From NCBI GenBank assembly GCA_017531845.1, contig JAFXKI010000011.1:1-64000 (forward strand): a stretch of DNA of 64,000 bases. Direction: 5' to 3'. Made by a program: the position numbers and the translations under genes. This document shows, piece after piece, positions 18,240-26,623 of this stretch. The notes below the pieces were generated by a model that saw nothing but the letters and a program-made list of their open reading frames with translations, was not told the origin of the DNA and made no database searches. The DNA is from Opitutales bacterium (lineage in GTDB: Bacteria; Verrucomicrobiota; Verrucomicrobiia; Opitutales; UBA953). Position 1 is the stretch's first letter. Every line of letters begins with the position of its first letter.

Positions 18240-18947
18240 TTAAGCAACGAGCAAAGAAAAAATCTTTGCAACCATTTCACTAAAAGCAAAAAAAGCCGAC
18301 GCGACAAAACTCACCACCGGTCTGAAAATCATGCCCAAGACAGGATTTTCCGGCGGAATATTGATAGCAAGAAGCAAAATCCACCACGCATTCCGTGCGA
18401 TTTTGTTGAATGTTTCTTCGGTCATTCCGACGGCGTATCGCAACACGCGGGAACCGTCAAGCGGCGGCAACGGGATTAGATTAAAAATAGCTAAGCCCGC
18501 ATTCATGAAGACAAACATGAAGAAAAACGCGAACACGGTTTCGGGAACGGCATCCTGCGGGAACGCACCGAGTACTCCCAGAGAAAGCGCACCGACGAAC
18601 GCGAGAAGAAAGTTCATTCCCGGTCCGGAAAGCGTAATCAAAATATCGTCCGTGCGCCGGGTCTTCGGACGATTCAGCGAAACCTGCACGGGTTTACCCC
18701 AACCGATAAGCCCGAAAGGAAGTCCGCCGAAAAAGACAGGAACAAAAATCATAATTCCCGGAATCAGTAATGTGCCGAGCGGATCGATATGTGCCGCCGG
18801 ATTGAGCGTCACTCTCCCCTGCGCACGCGGGAGCGGGTCTCCGCGCTTGTCCGCAGTCCACGCATGCCCGAACTCATGCAACGAAATGCACAAAATTAAA
18901 ACGATAAACTGAATTGCCGCCCAACGTAGAGACTCAAAAAATTCCAT
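18240..18947 (-). CDS. Site-2 protease family (M50) membrane metalloprotease
   Basis: This is a 235-residue membrane protein with about five hydrophobic segments. The zinc motif HEFGH is at residues 24-28 in the first segment, and the second metal ligand lies in the conserved phrase PLPPLDGSRVL near 160-170. The length and the NPAAHIDPLGTLLIP phrase match the short, PDZ-less bacterial group similar to Rip/YwhC. Substrates are unknown. It is the third of a leftward set queE, TPR-like gene, M50, with a two-base gap to the TPR-like gene. Confidence 0.88.
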   Translation of the reverse strand: MEFFESLRWAAIQFIVLILCISLHEFGHAWTADKRGDPLPRAQGRVTLNPAAHIDPLGTLLIPGIMIFVPVFFGGLPFGLIGWGKPVQVSLNRPKTRRTDDILITLSGPGMNFLLAFVGALSLGVLGAFPQDAVPETVFAFFFMFVFMNAGLAIFNLIPLPPLDGSRVLRYAVGMTEETFNKIARNAWWILLLAINIPPENPVLGMIFRPVVSFVASAFFAFSEMVAKIFSLLVA

Positions 18948-18949
18948 AA

Positions 18950-19849
18950 TTATTTTTCTCTTCTTTTTCGATAAATGATTTCAAAAACTTTCCGACGGGA
19001 ACGCTCCAGCTGAGGGAATCCTATAGCTTCTCTCAAAATTGTATCAGCTTCTTCGATACGACCGAGCTCGGCAAGAACGCGCGCGCGGTGGAGCGAGACT
19101 GCGGCGGCTAAATCCTGCCGCTTTTGCACTTCAGGGAGGCGCGCAACATTTTCCCATGCGAGTAGCGCCGACTCCAAATCCGGAGTTTCAATGTCGTAAA
19201 ACGCTTCGGCGTAGCGCCAATAAAAATCCGTATTTTCGCCGGAAAGAATCGCGGCGAAGCGGAAGGCACGCAGCATCGCATCGTCAAGCACCGCACGACT
19301 TTCAACGCATTTTTCGGAGAGCAGAAACGCCCGGTTTTCGAGAAGAAATTCCCCGTAAAGTGCGGCGGATTCCGCGTCAGGAACGCCGATCGAGAACCCG
19401 TTCCGGAACCGCTCGAAGGCATCGCGGACGGCACCTTTTTCCGCCAGAATTGTTCCAAGTAAGAATTGAATCGGTGCCAAATCGGGGGCGAGCTTTTCCG
19501 CACGCAAAAGATATTTTTCGGCTCGCTCGTTTTCGCCTCCTTTATGCAGAAAATCGGCGTAAAAATATAATCCGGGAAATGAATCCGGGAATCGATCCAA
19601 GTGAGATTCAAAACGCGCCGCGATATCCGAAGCCCGGCGGGAACGCTCGTTTTCTGACAAGGCTTCCGCCTCCGAAAAAAAGTTTTCCCGGCGCGCAATA
19701 AGATCTTTCAGCTCTTCGAGCCATACTTCACCCGTCCGCGCCGCAACCAGAGTTTCCGCCTCGTCGGAAGCGGACGCAACGCCTGCATGCAACTCCGTCT
19801 CCGGAAAGACGCAGGCGGCAACCAACGACGCGAGCCAACGGAACTTCAT
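18950..19849 (-). CDS. Secreted TPR-like repeat protein
   Basis: The ATG at 19849 begins a signal-peptide-like stretch (MKFRWLASLVAACVF...) and lies one base beyond the queE stop; starts further up would lie inside queE. The 299-residue protein is nearly all helical, with degenerate tetratricopeptide repeats between about 60 and 280. Examples are the phrases LYFYADFLHKGGENERAEKYLLRAEKLAPD and RARVLAELGRIEEADTILREAIG. It is probably periplasmic. The function is unknown. The order queE, TPR, M50 suggests cotranscription rather than shared function. Confidence 0.65.
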   Translation of the reverse strand: MKFRWLASLVAACVFPETELHAGVASASDEAETLVAARTGEVWLEELKDLIARRENFFSEAEALSENERSRRASDIAARFESHLDRFPDSFPGLYFYADFLHKGGENERAEKYLLRAEKLAPDLAPIQFLLGTILAEKGAVRDAFERFRNGFSIGVPDAESAALYGEFLLENRAFLLSEKCVESRAVLDDAMLRAFRFAAILSGENTDFYWRYAEAFYDIETPDLESALLAWENVARLPEVQKRQDLAAAVSLHRARVLAELGRIEEADTILREAIGFPQLERSRRKVFEIIYRKRREK

Positions 19850-19850
19850 A

Positions 19851-20480
19851 CTAACGGACATCAAAAAGTTTGTGAAGTTGCCAACCGGCACGGAACGGAT
19901 GCCCACGGCGGCAAACGCAATCGGCAATTGCAGAAAGCACGGCAGGATTTCGGTGTTGAGACCATTCGGGATGAAGCCGGATTGTCGTGGTTTCGGGAAC
20001 GCGTTCACGGGAAATTTTTTCAATCCAAAAACCGATGTCTTCCGGCTCGGTGATAATGAGCTTAAGCTCCGATGCCCGAGCCCAATTTTCGGAAAGCGGC
20101 AGCCGCTTCGTTTTGGGGCTTATCGTAATCCAATCAAATTCTCCGCGAAGCGGGAACGCACCGCTCGTCTCCAAATGAACGGGAATATTTTTTGCGTGAA
20201 GTGCCTCACAAAGCGGGGAAAGGTCATGAATTGTCGGCTCCCCGCCGGTAATGACTGCGAAATCGGGATGCGCCGTAGCCGCCGCCTCGGCAAGAGCCTC
20301 CGGCGACATTTTTTGCACATCGCTTTCTCCGGCAGAGAGCCACGTTCCCGCCGAATCACACCACGGACATTGAATCGGGCAACCGTATAAACGGATAAAA
20401 AACGCCGAACGTCCGGAATGCTCACCCTCTCCCTGAAAAGAGTGAAACGTTTCAAATACACTGTAATTAAGATTCTTCAC
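19851..20480 (-). CDS. queE: 7-carboxy-7-deazaguanine synthase
   Basis: QueE is the radical SAM enzyme that makes 7-carboxy-7-deazaguanine from 6-carboxytetrahydropterin in queuosine synthesis. The 209-residue length fits. The CX3CX2C cluster motif is at residues 34-41 (Cys34, Cys38, Cys41), preceded by FHSFQGEGEHSGR, which binds substrate. The VITGGEPTIH and HLETSG blocks are present. queD lies 74 bases upstream on the same strand, so queD-queE form a likely transcript. Confidence 0.94.
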   Translation of the reverse strand: MKNLNYSVFETFHSFQGEGEHSGRSAFFIRLYGCPIQCPWCDSAGTWLSAGESDVQKMSPEALAEAAATAHPDFAVITGGEPTIHDLSPLCEALHAKNIPVHLETSGAFPLRGEFDWITISPKTKRLPLSENWARASELKLIITEPEDIGFWIEKISRERVPETTTIRLHPEWSQHRNPAVLSAIADCVCRRGHPFRAGWQLHKLFDVR

Positions 20481-20554
20481 GTTTTCGGATTTCCCGTTCC
20501 CGCCCGCGAAATTTTCTTTTCCCGAGCAAAAGTCCGAACGCCACGGAATTGCGC

Positions 20555-20983
20555 TTATTTCTCAAAATAAGCAAAATTTTTGCTGTCTTCTCCGACTTTA
20601 ATGGCTTTAAGCCATGCACGTCCGCCGGATTCGTCCCGAATTAATGCGTTAAAAATATCAAACAAATGCGTCGCCAGCCCTTCCGCCGAACAATTTTCCA
20701 ACACGTAAGGTTTAAAAAGATGCGGGAACGCGGAAAGCATTTTCAACCCTTCCGTATCGGATTTCGCGAACATACAGGCATGGTCAAGATTTTCTGAAAT
20801 CCAACGACTGATAAATTTGATGCCGCCAAAATCAATAACAAAGCCCAAATCGTCCAACTCATCACAAGCAAAAATCAACGTCAGCGACCAATTATGCCCG
20901 TGGACAAAACGGCAATGTCCCGGATGACGGTGCTGTAAGTGTCCGATCGGGATATCCGTATAAATTTTTTCACAGGTATGCAT
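20555..20983 (-). CDS. queD: 6-carboxytetrahydropterin synthase
   Basis: QueD converts dihydroneopterin triphosphate to 6-carboxytetrahydropterin. The ATG at 20983 is chosen over one 12 codons upstream because the protein family begins with this phrase; the product is 142 residues. The zinc and active-site region HLQHRHPGHCRFVHGHNW (about 15-32) holds the metal His residues and the catalytic Cys. The DFGGIKFISRWI helix and the C-terminal Glu-containing VGEDSKNF phrase complete the fold. It is followed by queE. Confidence 0.93.
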   Translation of the reverse strand: MHTCEKIYTDIPIGHLQHRHPGHCRFVHGHNWSLTLIFACDELDDLGFVIDFGGIKFISRWISENLDHACMFAKSDTEGLKMLSAFPHLFKPYVLENCSAEGLATHLFDIFNALIRDESGGRAWLKAIKVGEDSKNFAYFEK

Positions 20984-21053
20984 ACGCCCCAAGTATGCCC
21001 AAGCGGGAAATGCTTGCAAACAAGAATCGCTACCTGCTCACCCACCCCGGTAT

Positions 21054-21090
21054 AAAAAACTCCCCGGCAAGAAACCGGAGAGTTTTTTTG
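21054..21090 (-). terminator. Rho-independent terminator of the repeat lipoprotein gene
   Basis: The arms AAAAAACTCCCCGG and CCGGAGAGTTTTTT pair with one mismatch around a seven-base loop. Read on the minus strand the hairpin is followed by a U run. It lies 18 bases after the stop of the gene ending at 21109 and before queD. Confidence 0.75.
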
Positions 21091-21108
21091 AAGAAGAATG
21101 TTTACGAA

Positions 21109-22869
21109 TTATTCTCCGTAGCGAGCACGCACTTCCGCCTCGAGATCCGCACATGCTTTTTGGAATTCCTTCTCAGAAATTTCACCGTTTTTGCGCTGAC
21201 GGGAAAGATTCTTCAATTCATTTTCAATATCTTTCAGCGTGCGGTTCGGATCAAGTGCCGGTTTTTCCGGTTCTGCAGCCGGAGCGGCAGGTTCTTCGAC
21301 AGCAGGTTCCGGCTCTGCAGCCGGAGCGGGTTCTTCACCCTCTGCAGGAGCAGGCTCTTCGGCGACCTCGGGAGCCGGTTCCGGGGCAGGCTCTTCTGTC
21401 ACGTCAGCGACAGGCTCATCAAGCAAAGCTTCTTCTTCCGAAAAATCTTCCTCTTCTGCAGTTTCTTCTCCAGCCGGAGCTTCCGCGACAGGTTCTTCGG
21501 AAACAACCACTTCCGCCGGCTCTTCAGCTACAACGGGTTCTTCAGCTACGGCAACCACTTCCGGTTCTGCTGCGGGAACGGGTTCTTCCGTAGCTTCTGC
21601 AACTTCAACGACCGGCTCTTCGGAGACAATTTCTTCCGCAACAGGTTCTTCGGCTACTTCTTCGGAAACAACCACTTCCGCCGGCTCTTCAGCTACAACG
21701 GGTTCTTCTACAACCACGTCTTCAACGACGGGTTCTTCGACTACGGCAACCACTTCCGGTTCTGACGCGGGAACGGGTTCTTCCGTAACTTCCGCAACTT
21801 CAACGACCGGCTCTTCGGAGACAATTTCTTCCGCAACAGGTTCTTCGACAACTTCTTCGGAAACAACCACTTCCGCCGGCTCTTCGGAAACGACGGGTTC
21901 TTCGGCTGCGGCAACCACTTCCGGTTCTGCCGCGGGAACGGGTTCTTCCGTAGCTTCCGCAACTTCAACGACCGGCTCTTCGGAGACAATTTCTTCCGCA
22001 ACAGGTTCTTCGGCTACTTCTTCGGAAACAACCACTTCCGCCGGTTCTTCGGAAACGACGGGTTCTTCCGTAACCACATCTTCAACGACGGGTTCTTCGA
22101 CTACGGCAACCACTTCCGGTTCTGCTACGGGAACGGGTTCTTCCGTAACTTCCGCAACTTCAACGACCGGCTCTTCGGAGACAATTTCTTCCGCAACAGG
22201 TTCTTCGGCTACTTCTTCGGAAACAACCGCTTCCGCCGGTTCTTCGGTCACAACAGGTTCTTCTGCAATCACATCTTCAACGACGGGTTCTTCGACTACG
22301 GCAACCACTTCCGGTTCTGCTGCGGGAACGGGTTCTTCCGTAGCTTCTGCAACTTCAACGACCGGCTCTTCGGAGACAATTTCTTCCGCAACAGGTTCTT
22401 CGACTACTTCTTCGGAAACAACCGCTTCCGCCGGTTCTTCAGCTACAACGGGTTCTTCTGCAATCACGTCTTCAACGACGGGTTCTTCGACTACGGCAAC
22501 CACTTCCGGTTCTGCCGCGGGAACGGGTTCTTCCGTAACTTCCGCAACTTCGACGACCGGCTCTTCGACGGGCAGGAGCTCCGGAACGGGATAGTCTTCG
22601 AGGAAGGAACAAAGACCGTCCGCATCCTCCCAAGATTCCATGAGCATTTCCTCGGACTTATACCCGTCCTTAGAAAAAACGACCGTATGCGCCGTCGGCG
22701 TGGCGGTGCGATCTACTTCAAAAGTAAGCGGCGTAACACCGATTTCCGTCCCGTCAACCGTGACGGTAACGCCGTCCTGGTCTGCGAAATTAATGGTTTG
22801 AGTAGTTGCCGTGCACCCTGCAAAAGCGGCACAAAGCGTAACAAGTGTGAGGCTGGGGAATAATTTCAT
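21109..22869 (-). CDS. Lipoprotein with PEGA-like domain, six acidic repeats and SHOCT-like tail
   Basis: The 586-residue protein has a lipoprotein signal peptide ending in the lipobox AFAGC (Cys18). A PEGA-like beta domain (about 25-75, VTVTVDGTEIGVTPLTF) follows. Then comes a long Glu/Val/Pro/Ala region made of six repeats: four of about 65 residues and two shortened by about 10 residues, each opening with EPVVEVAE. The last about 45 residues form a charged helical pair (LKDIENELKNLSRQRKNGEI...) like a SHOCT tail. The acidic repeat probably forms an extended spacer holding the PEGA domain away from the membrane or wall. The neighbouring gene at 22943 has the same PEGA plus SHOCT plan without the repeats. 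A long Ser/Thr frame on the other strand is a by-product of the repeat. Confidence 0.75.
   Translation of the reverse strand: MKLFPSLTLVTLCAAFAGCTATTQTINFADQDGVTVTVDGTEIGVTPLTFEVDRTATPTAHTVVFSKDGYKSEEMLMESWEDADGLCSFLEDYPVPELLPVEEPVVEVAEVTEEPVPAAEPEVVAVVEEPVVEDVIAEEPVVAEEPAEAVVSEEVVEEPVAEEIVSEEPVVEVAEATEEPVPAAEPEVVAVVEEPVVEDVIAEEPVVTEEPAEAVVSEEVAEEPVAEEIVSEEPVVEVAEVTEEPVPVAEPEVVAVVEEPVVEDVVTEEPVVSEEPAEVVVSEEVAEEPVAEEIVSEEPVVEVAEATEEPVPAAEPEVVAAAEEPVVSEEPAEVVVSEEVVEEPVAEEIVSEEPVVEVAEVTEEPVPASEPEVVAVVEEPVVEDVVVEEPVVAEEPAEVVVSEEVAEEPVAEEIVSEEPVVEVAEATEEPVPAAEPEVVAVAEEPVVAEEPAEVVVSEEPVAEAPAGEETAEEEDFSEEEALLDEPVADVTEEPAPEPAPEVAEEPAPAEGEEPAPAAEPEPAVEEPAAPAAEPEKPALDPNRTLKDIENELKNLSRQRKNGEISEKEFQKACADLEAEVRARYGE
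21480..22590 (-). repeat. Tandem repeat, unit 195 bases (short form 165), about six units
   Basis: The DNA behind the acidic repeats has a 195-base unit; two units lack 30 bases. Units are nearly identical at the DNA level. Each holds one CGGGAACGG word in the codons for Val-Pro-Ala. Unit number is likely to vary between strains by recombination. Confidence 0.85.
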
Positions 22870-22942
22870 AAAGGTATAGCTTCGATGTTTAGGGCTGTAA
22901 GGGTAGAAGTTTTTTTAAGGATTCTCAATCCAAAATTTCCTG

Positions 22943-23599
22943 TTAAAACGCTTTTTCATAAGTCCCGAGACGGGGAGCTTTAAGTAAGCGGTTTTCGTTG
23001 TAGGTATTGTAGAGAGCCTCGTGAAGCGTATGATATTCGTCGTCCGTTATTTTTTTCTGCTGATAAAGCCTTTTAAGAATTTTTTCCTGAAGACGAAAAT
23101 CCGTAAAATCCGTCGGTTTTGCCCGCAGAGAAAATTCTCTTGCCGCAGGCGACATTTTCGCTCCGGAAGCGGGAACGTCATTCCCCTCGGCGCTTTGCTT
23201 TTCAGCCGCAACTCCGGCGTCCTCGACAAGCGGCGCGTTCTGAGATTCGCGTTCCCGCAAAGCCAAACTTTCCGGGGTGATTTTGACTAAGGACAGCTCC
23301 ACACTTTCGAGGATATCGGCGCGCCCGTGTTCGTCCGTAAAAGACTCAAGCACGACATCCTCATCGAAAAAGCCCGGCTTGGAAAAGCGCACGGAATAAT
23401 ACCCCAGACGGGAAAGGAGCTCGGTTCGCGGCGTTGTCCCACAATTTTTCCCGTTAATAAAAATCGTCGCCCCTTGAGGCTCCGAGGAGAATTCCACTTC
23501 TTTCCACACACTGTCTCCGGAAGAGCGGCACGCTGAAAAGAATACGCACAGACAGGAGAAAAAAACGGCAACGACAATATTTTTGATTCGAAAGTTCAT
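22943..23599 (-). CDS. PEGA-domain lipoprotein
   Basis: The ATG at 23599 starts a lipoprotein signal peptide (MNFRIKNIVVAVFF..., lipobox FSAC, Cys about 24), giving 218 residues. A PEGA domain follows (about 33-75, with SSEPQGATIFINGKNCGTTP), then a charged linker and a helical tail (EKILKRLYQQKKITDDEYHTL) resembling a SHOCT domain. It looks like a short paralogue of the repeat lipoprotein immediately downstream. PEGA domains occur in surface and S-layer-associated proteins; the exact role is not known. It diverges from the tRNA promoter at 23626. Confidence 0.75.
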   Translation of the reverse strand: MNFRIKNIVVAVFFSCLCVFFSACRSSGDSVWKEVEFSSEPQGATIFINGKNCGTTPRTELLSRLGYYSVRFSKPGFFDEDVVLESFTDEHGRADILESVELSLVKITPESLALRERESQNAPLVEDAGVAAEKQSAEGNDVPASGAKMSPAAREFSLRAKPTDFTDFRLQEKILKRLYQQKKITDDEYHTLHEALYNTYNENRLLKAPRLGTYEKAF

Positions 23600-23625
23600 A
23601 GCAATTGAAAGAGTTGACTTGCGCC

Positions 23626-23654
23626 TTGACAATAAATGAAAAACAACACATACT
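23626..23654 (+). promoter_or_regulatory. Sigma-70-type promoter of the tRNA pair
   Basis: TTGACA at 23626-23631 is a perfect -35 box, followed after 17 bases by CATACT (23649-23654), an acceptable -10. It lies about 40 bases before tRNA-Thr. Confidence 0.65.
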
Positions 23655-23691
23655 TTCAACTTAATTTTTCGGCTGGTAGCCGGACCTCTCG

Positions 23692-23767
23692 GCCAGCATA
23701 GCACAGTTGGTAGTGCAGCCGCCTTGTAAGCGGCAGGTCGTCAGTTCGAGTCTGACTGCTGGCTCCA
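23692..23767 (+). tRNA. tRNA-Thr (anticodon TGT)
   Basis: The acceptor stem GCCAGCA pairs with TGCTGGC. The D stem is GCAC/GTGC, and the anticodon stem GCCGC/GCGGC encloses CT-TGT-AA with the anticodon at 23725-23727. The T arm is GTCAG-TTCGAGT-CTGAC. The 3' CCA is encoded (23765-23767). It is nine bases before tRNA-Gln. Confidence 0.97.
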
Positions 23768-23776
23768 GTTCTTTTT

Positions 23777-23851
23777 TGCCCGATAGTGTAACGGTCAGCA
23801 CCAATGACTCTGACTCATTTAGTCCAGGTTCGAATCCTGGTCGGGCAACCA
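23777..23851 (+). tRNA. tRNA-Gln (anticodon CTG)
   Basis: The acceptor TGCCCGA pairs with TCGGGCA. The anticodon stem AATGA/TCATT encloses CT-CTG-AC (anticodon 23810-23812). The T arm is CAGG-TTCGAAT-CCTG. CCA is encoded at 23849-23851. Confidence 0.96.
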
Positions 23852-23859
23852 CTTTCCCA

Positions 23860-23904
23860 CAACAAGCCTGCGAGCTAAAACGATTCCGCAGGCTTGTTTT
23901 TTTT
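23860..23904 (+). terminator. Terminator of the tRNA pair
   Basis: AACAAGCCTGCG and CGCAGGCTTGTT are perfect 12-base arms around a 12-base loop, followed by a run of eight T. Confidence 0.92.
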
Positions 23905-23941
23905 GAAACGATTCTGCGTTCCCGGCGACAATGCTTCCCGC

Positions 23942-25150
23942 CTACATCCAGCGCTTGACACGGAAGAAAATAACCGACGCGACAATGAATGCGACCATCA
24001 CCCCGAGCGTTACGAAATATCCGTATTCCGTATTTAATTCGGGAATGTTCTTAAAATTCATCCCGTAAATTCCGGCAATACAGGTCAACGGAACAAAAAT
24101 CGCAGTAACGACGGTCAGCACGCGCAAAACATCGCTCGTATGCCGCTCATGCTCGGTGTGATAAAAATCCTGAAGCTCCTGCAAAATCATACGCGCGTGC
24201 TCTATACGGTCAAACGCCCGCAACGTATGGTCATAAAGGTCGGAAAAATACATATCCATTTCCGGCGGCAACATCGGATGGTCGTAACGCTCGAACGTAC
24301 GGACCATGTCCCGAAGCGGATAAATCATACGCCCGAGGCGAATCACGAGGCGTTTCATACGATAAACGGTGCGAATATTTTCGCCTTCCGTGTCCGGATC
24401 GGAATCATCCCTTACTGTATCTTCCTCAAGATCCGTAATTGCGTCTTCAATTTCATCGGTCAGGTGAAGCATACGGTCAACGAGCGCGTCAATGAGCGCG
24501 TAAAGGAGATACGGCGAGCCCCACTTGCGGATTTTTCCGGAGTTTTCCGCAATTCGCCGCTCAATGTTTTCAAAAACAAGCTCCCGCTTTTCGTGAAAGG
24601 AAATAAGGAAGTTCGGACCTGCGACAAAGGAAATCTGCTGCCCGCGGGGCTGGAGTTCTTCCACCCCGAGGCGCACGGCACGCGTTACCGCAAGAATCAT
24701 CTCTCCGTATTCTTCAAACTTCGGTCGCGACCACTCGGAAACAATATCTTCCTGTGCGAGCATAGGGATATTGAACAACGCACCGACAACATGCACTTGT
24801 TGCGGGTCTTTCATCCCCATCATCTGCACCCAAACCATGCCCGGGCGGTTGGCAAAATCGCTTAAGCGATCCGCATCCGAAAACTCATCGAGCGAATATC
24901 CGGACTCATCATAACAGACCACACGAAATTGAGCCGTTTCCTGCGTATCAAACGGAGACTCAATCGGAAGCGCTCCCGGCTCAAGTCCGATTTCCATCGC
25001 ATCATCTTCCTCCACAAGCGGGGAAGGAGACAACGTTCCCGCGTTTTTCGGAAAAAACTTTTGGAGATACGGGCGAGCCTTCCGACGCAGAAAGCGTTTA
25101 AAGTGAACCCATGCCGTGCGACGCCGGCGCATGTATCTTTTTCGTGTCAT
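23942..25150 (-). CDS. corA: CorA-type magnesium/cobalt transporter
   Basis: CorA forms a pentameric Mg2+ channel in the inner membrane. The 402-residue protein has a long cytoplasmic N-terminal domain, with an extra basic, low-complexity start of about 60 residues. Two C-terminal transmembrane helices follow, with the signature GMN at 363-365 at the end of the first. The C-terminus VKRWM is basic as usual. It starts 30 bases after the stop of the diadenylate cyclase gene on the same strand, so the two are probably cotranscribed. Confidence 0.93.
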   Translation of the reverse strand: MTRKRYMRRRRTAWVHFKRFLRRKARPYLQKFFPKNAGTLSPSPLVEEDDAMEIGLEPGALPIESPFDTQETAQFRVVCYDESGYSLDEFSDADRLSDFANRPGMVWVQMMGMKDPQQVHVVGALFNIPMLAQEDIVSEWSRPKFEEYGEMILAVTRAVRLGVEELQPRGQQISFVAGPNFLISFHEKRELVFENIERRIAENSGKIRKWGSPYLLYALIDALVDRMLHLTDEIEDAITDLEEDTVRDDSDPDTEGENIRTVYRMKRLVIRLGRMIYPLRDMVRTFERYDHPMLPPEMDMYFSDLYDHTLRAFDRIEHARMILQELQDFYHTEHERHTSDVLRVLTVVTAIFVPLTCIAGIYGMNFKNIPELNTEYGYFVTLGVMVAFIVASVIFFRVKRWM

Positions 25151-25180
25151 AACCCGCGTTCCCTTTCGTTGCGTTCCCGT

Positions 25181-26557
25181 TTAAACCGTTCTCGACACGG
25201 AGCGATCAAGCAAAACTATCGGCTCTCCGTGGCGAAAAAGAGTAACTTGCCCGGACGAAGAAACACAAACCGCCGTACAATCCGCGACCGATGAAATCGC
25301 CGCCGCCGCCGCATGACGCGTCCCCAAACCGGACTGCAGAGAAAGATGAGAATCCACCGCTGTAAGACGGCTTCCTGCGGAATACACCGCTCCGTCTCCG
25401 TCAATGACAAACGCACCATCAATCAACGCCCATTCCTTTATCGTTTCTTCGATAAACGGATTGAGGATATTCCGGTCTTCCGCGCGATACCCGCTGAACG
25501 GATTCATCACCAACTGCTCAATATACGGAGTGATTTTTTCCAAATCTCCAAGCACCAAAATCGTCCCAACCGGCTTCCCCTCGCGCCCTTCCGCGGCGAG
25601 CTCGGTCGCGATCCCGATCGCACGTTCAAGCACCTCCGGACGCACATGCGCGGGAACGAACGAGCTTCCTCGCTTTACCATAATCGAGGGGAACTCCTGC
25701 GCCGCCTCAATCACGATCATCGAATCCAACTTGTTACTTCCGTCCCCGCCGCCAAGACAGCAGACACGATCCGTCGACTTGATACTTCCGCGCATCAGCC
25801 CGACAAACAACGCCGCCCGCAACTGAGACATACGGTGAGAACCGTAAGAGCTGACATGAATAACCTCCGGCTTTTTCCCGGAAGGATAAATAAAATCCGT
25901 ATTGCTTTCCGAAACAATAATCGTTCGGAAGGATGTTTCCGTCGGATCCGTCAATGACACGGTAGACGAGAACGTATCCGCAAAAAACAGTAAGACCTGA
26001 CAGCGCGTTGCCTTCGCCAAACGCGCCGCCGTCTTTGCAAACTGCCGATTCCACCGCGTTTCCTGCAATTTGGAAGATTGCTCCGCTCCACGGAAAATCT
26101 GCATAACTTCGCGACGAAACGCATTTAAATCGCCGACTTTCGCCAGCACCGTTTCATCCTCATCCTCAAGTTCGTGAACCAAGGACGAAAGCACCGTCAG
26201 ATAACGCCGCCCGTGCTTAGGCGCCAAAACAAGAAATATCACGCGAAACCCGGAAACGGTTCCCGCATCTTTTTCGCTCCCACCTTCCTCCGCGGAAACA
26301 GGATTCGGCAAGCGTCCGACGGCAATCACCGTCGTCTGCACCAGCGACGTGCACACACTCGGCAACAATGCCCAATCCCCGACTCTCCGCTGCATCTGCG
26401 CTTCCCGCGCGATCAGCTCCACTCGAAGCTGAGCACGCTCCTCATCCGGCGTTCCCGCCGGCAAAGCCACCGCAAGTAATTCGTCCAGCGCCGACGGCAA
26501 CTCCCGACTCTTCAAATCAAGAATTCTGTTCTTCGATAAAAACCGATCAATGCGCAT
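25181..26557 (-). CDS. Diadenylate cyclase (DacZ-like) with EIIA-like N-terminal domain
   Basis: The C-terminal part (about 300-458) is a DAC domain, which makes cyclic di-AMP from two ATP. It has the DGAFVI motif at 380-385, SAGSRL, and GTRHAAA at 412-418 (RHxxA type). It is preceded by an alpha/beta domain as in DacZ (phrases ATELAAEGREGKPVGTILVLGD and NPFSGYRAEDRNILNPFIEETIKEW). The first about 150 residues resemble a PTS EIIA type 2 (PtsN) fold, but the place of the active His reads ALLPS, so phosphotransfer is unlikely; it may be a sensor. The domain assignments are from motif reading. The protein has no membrane helix. Transcription continues into corA, which fits the known link between c-di-AMP and ion balance. 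Confidence 0.8.
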   Translation of the reverse strand: MRIDRFLSKNRILDLKSRELPSALDELLAVALPAGTPDEERAQLRVELIAREAQMQRRVGDWALLPSVCTSLVQTTVIAVGRLPNPVSAEEGGSEKDAGTVSGFRVIFLVLAPKHGRRYLTVLSSLVHELEDEDETVLAKVGDLNAFRREVMQIFRGAEQSSKLQETRWNRQFAKTAARLAKATRCQVLLFFADTFSSTVSLTDPTETSFRTIIVSESNTDFIYPSGKKPEVIHVSSYGSHRMSQLRAALFVGLMRGSIKSTDRVCCLGGGDGSNKLDSMIVIEAAQEFPSIMVKRGSSFVPAHVRPEVLERAIGIATELAAEGREGKPVGTILVLGDLEKITPYIEQLVMNPFSGYRAEDRNILNPFIEETIKEWALIDGAFVIDGDGAVYSAGSRLTAVDSHLSLQSGLGTRHAAAAAISSVADCTAVCVSSSGQVTLFRHGEPIVLLDRSVSRTV

Positions 26558-26579
26558 TTTTTTTACAGAGACTCAGGTT

Positions 26580-26615
26580 AAAAAAAAAGCAGGCGGAAAT
26601 TTAATTCCGACCTGC
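26580..26615 (-). terminator. Terminator of nuoA
   Basis: GCAGG and CCTGC with inner CGGA/TCCG form a hairpin (26589-26615). On the minus strand it is followed by nine U. It lies eight bases beyond the nuoA stop. Confidence 0.85.
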
Positions 26616-26623
26616 CGTGAAAA

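Noticed and set aside
21480-22590. Possible CRISPR array because of regular repeats
   Set aside because: The unit is 195 bases, in frame, without unique spacers, and encodes a protein repeat.
21239-22594. A 451-codon Ser/Thr/Gly-rich frame on the plus strand, resembling a mucin-like repeat protein
   Set aside because: It is the exact antisense of the acidic-repeat lipoprotein, whose lipobox, PEGA domain and terminator support the minus strand. The repeat removes stops from the other strand.
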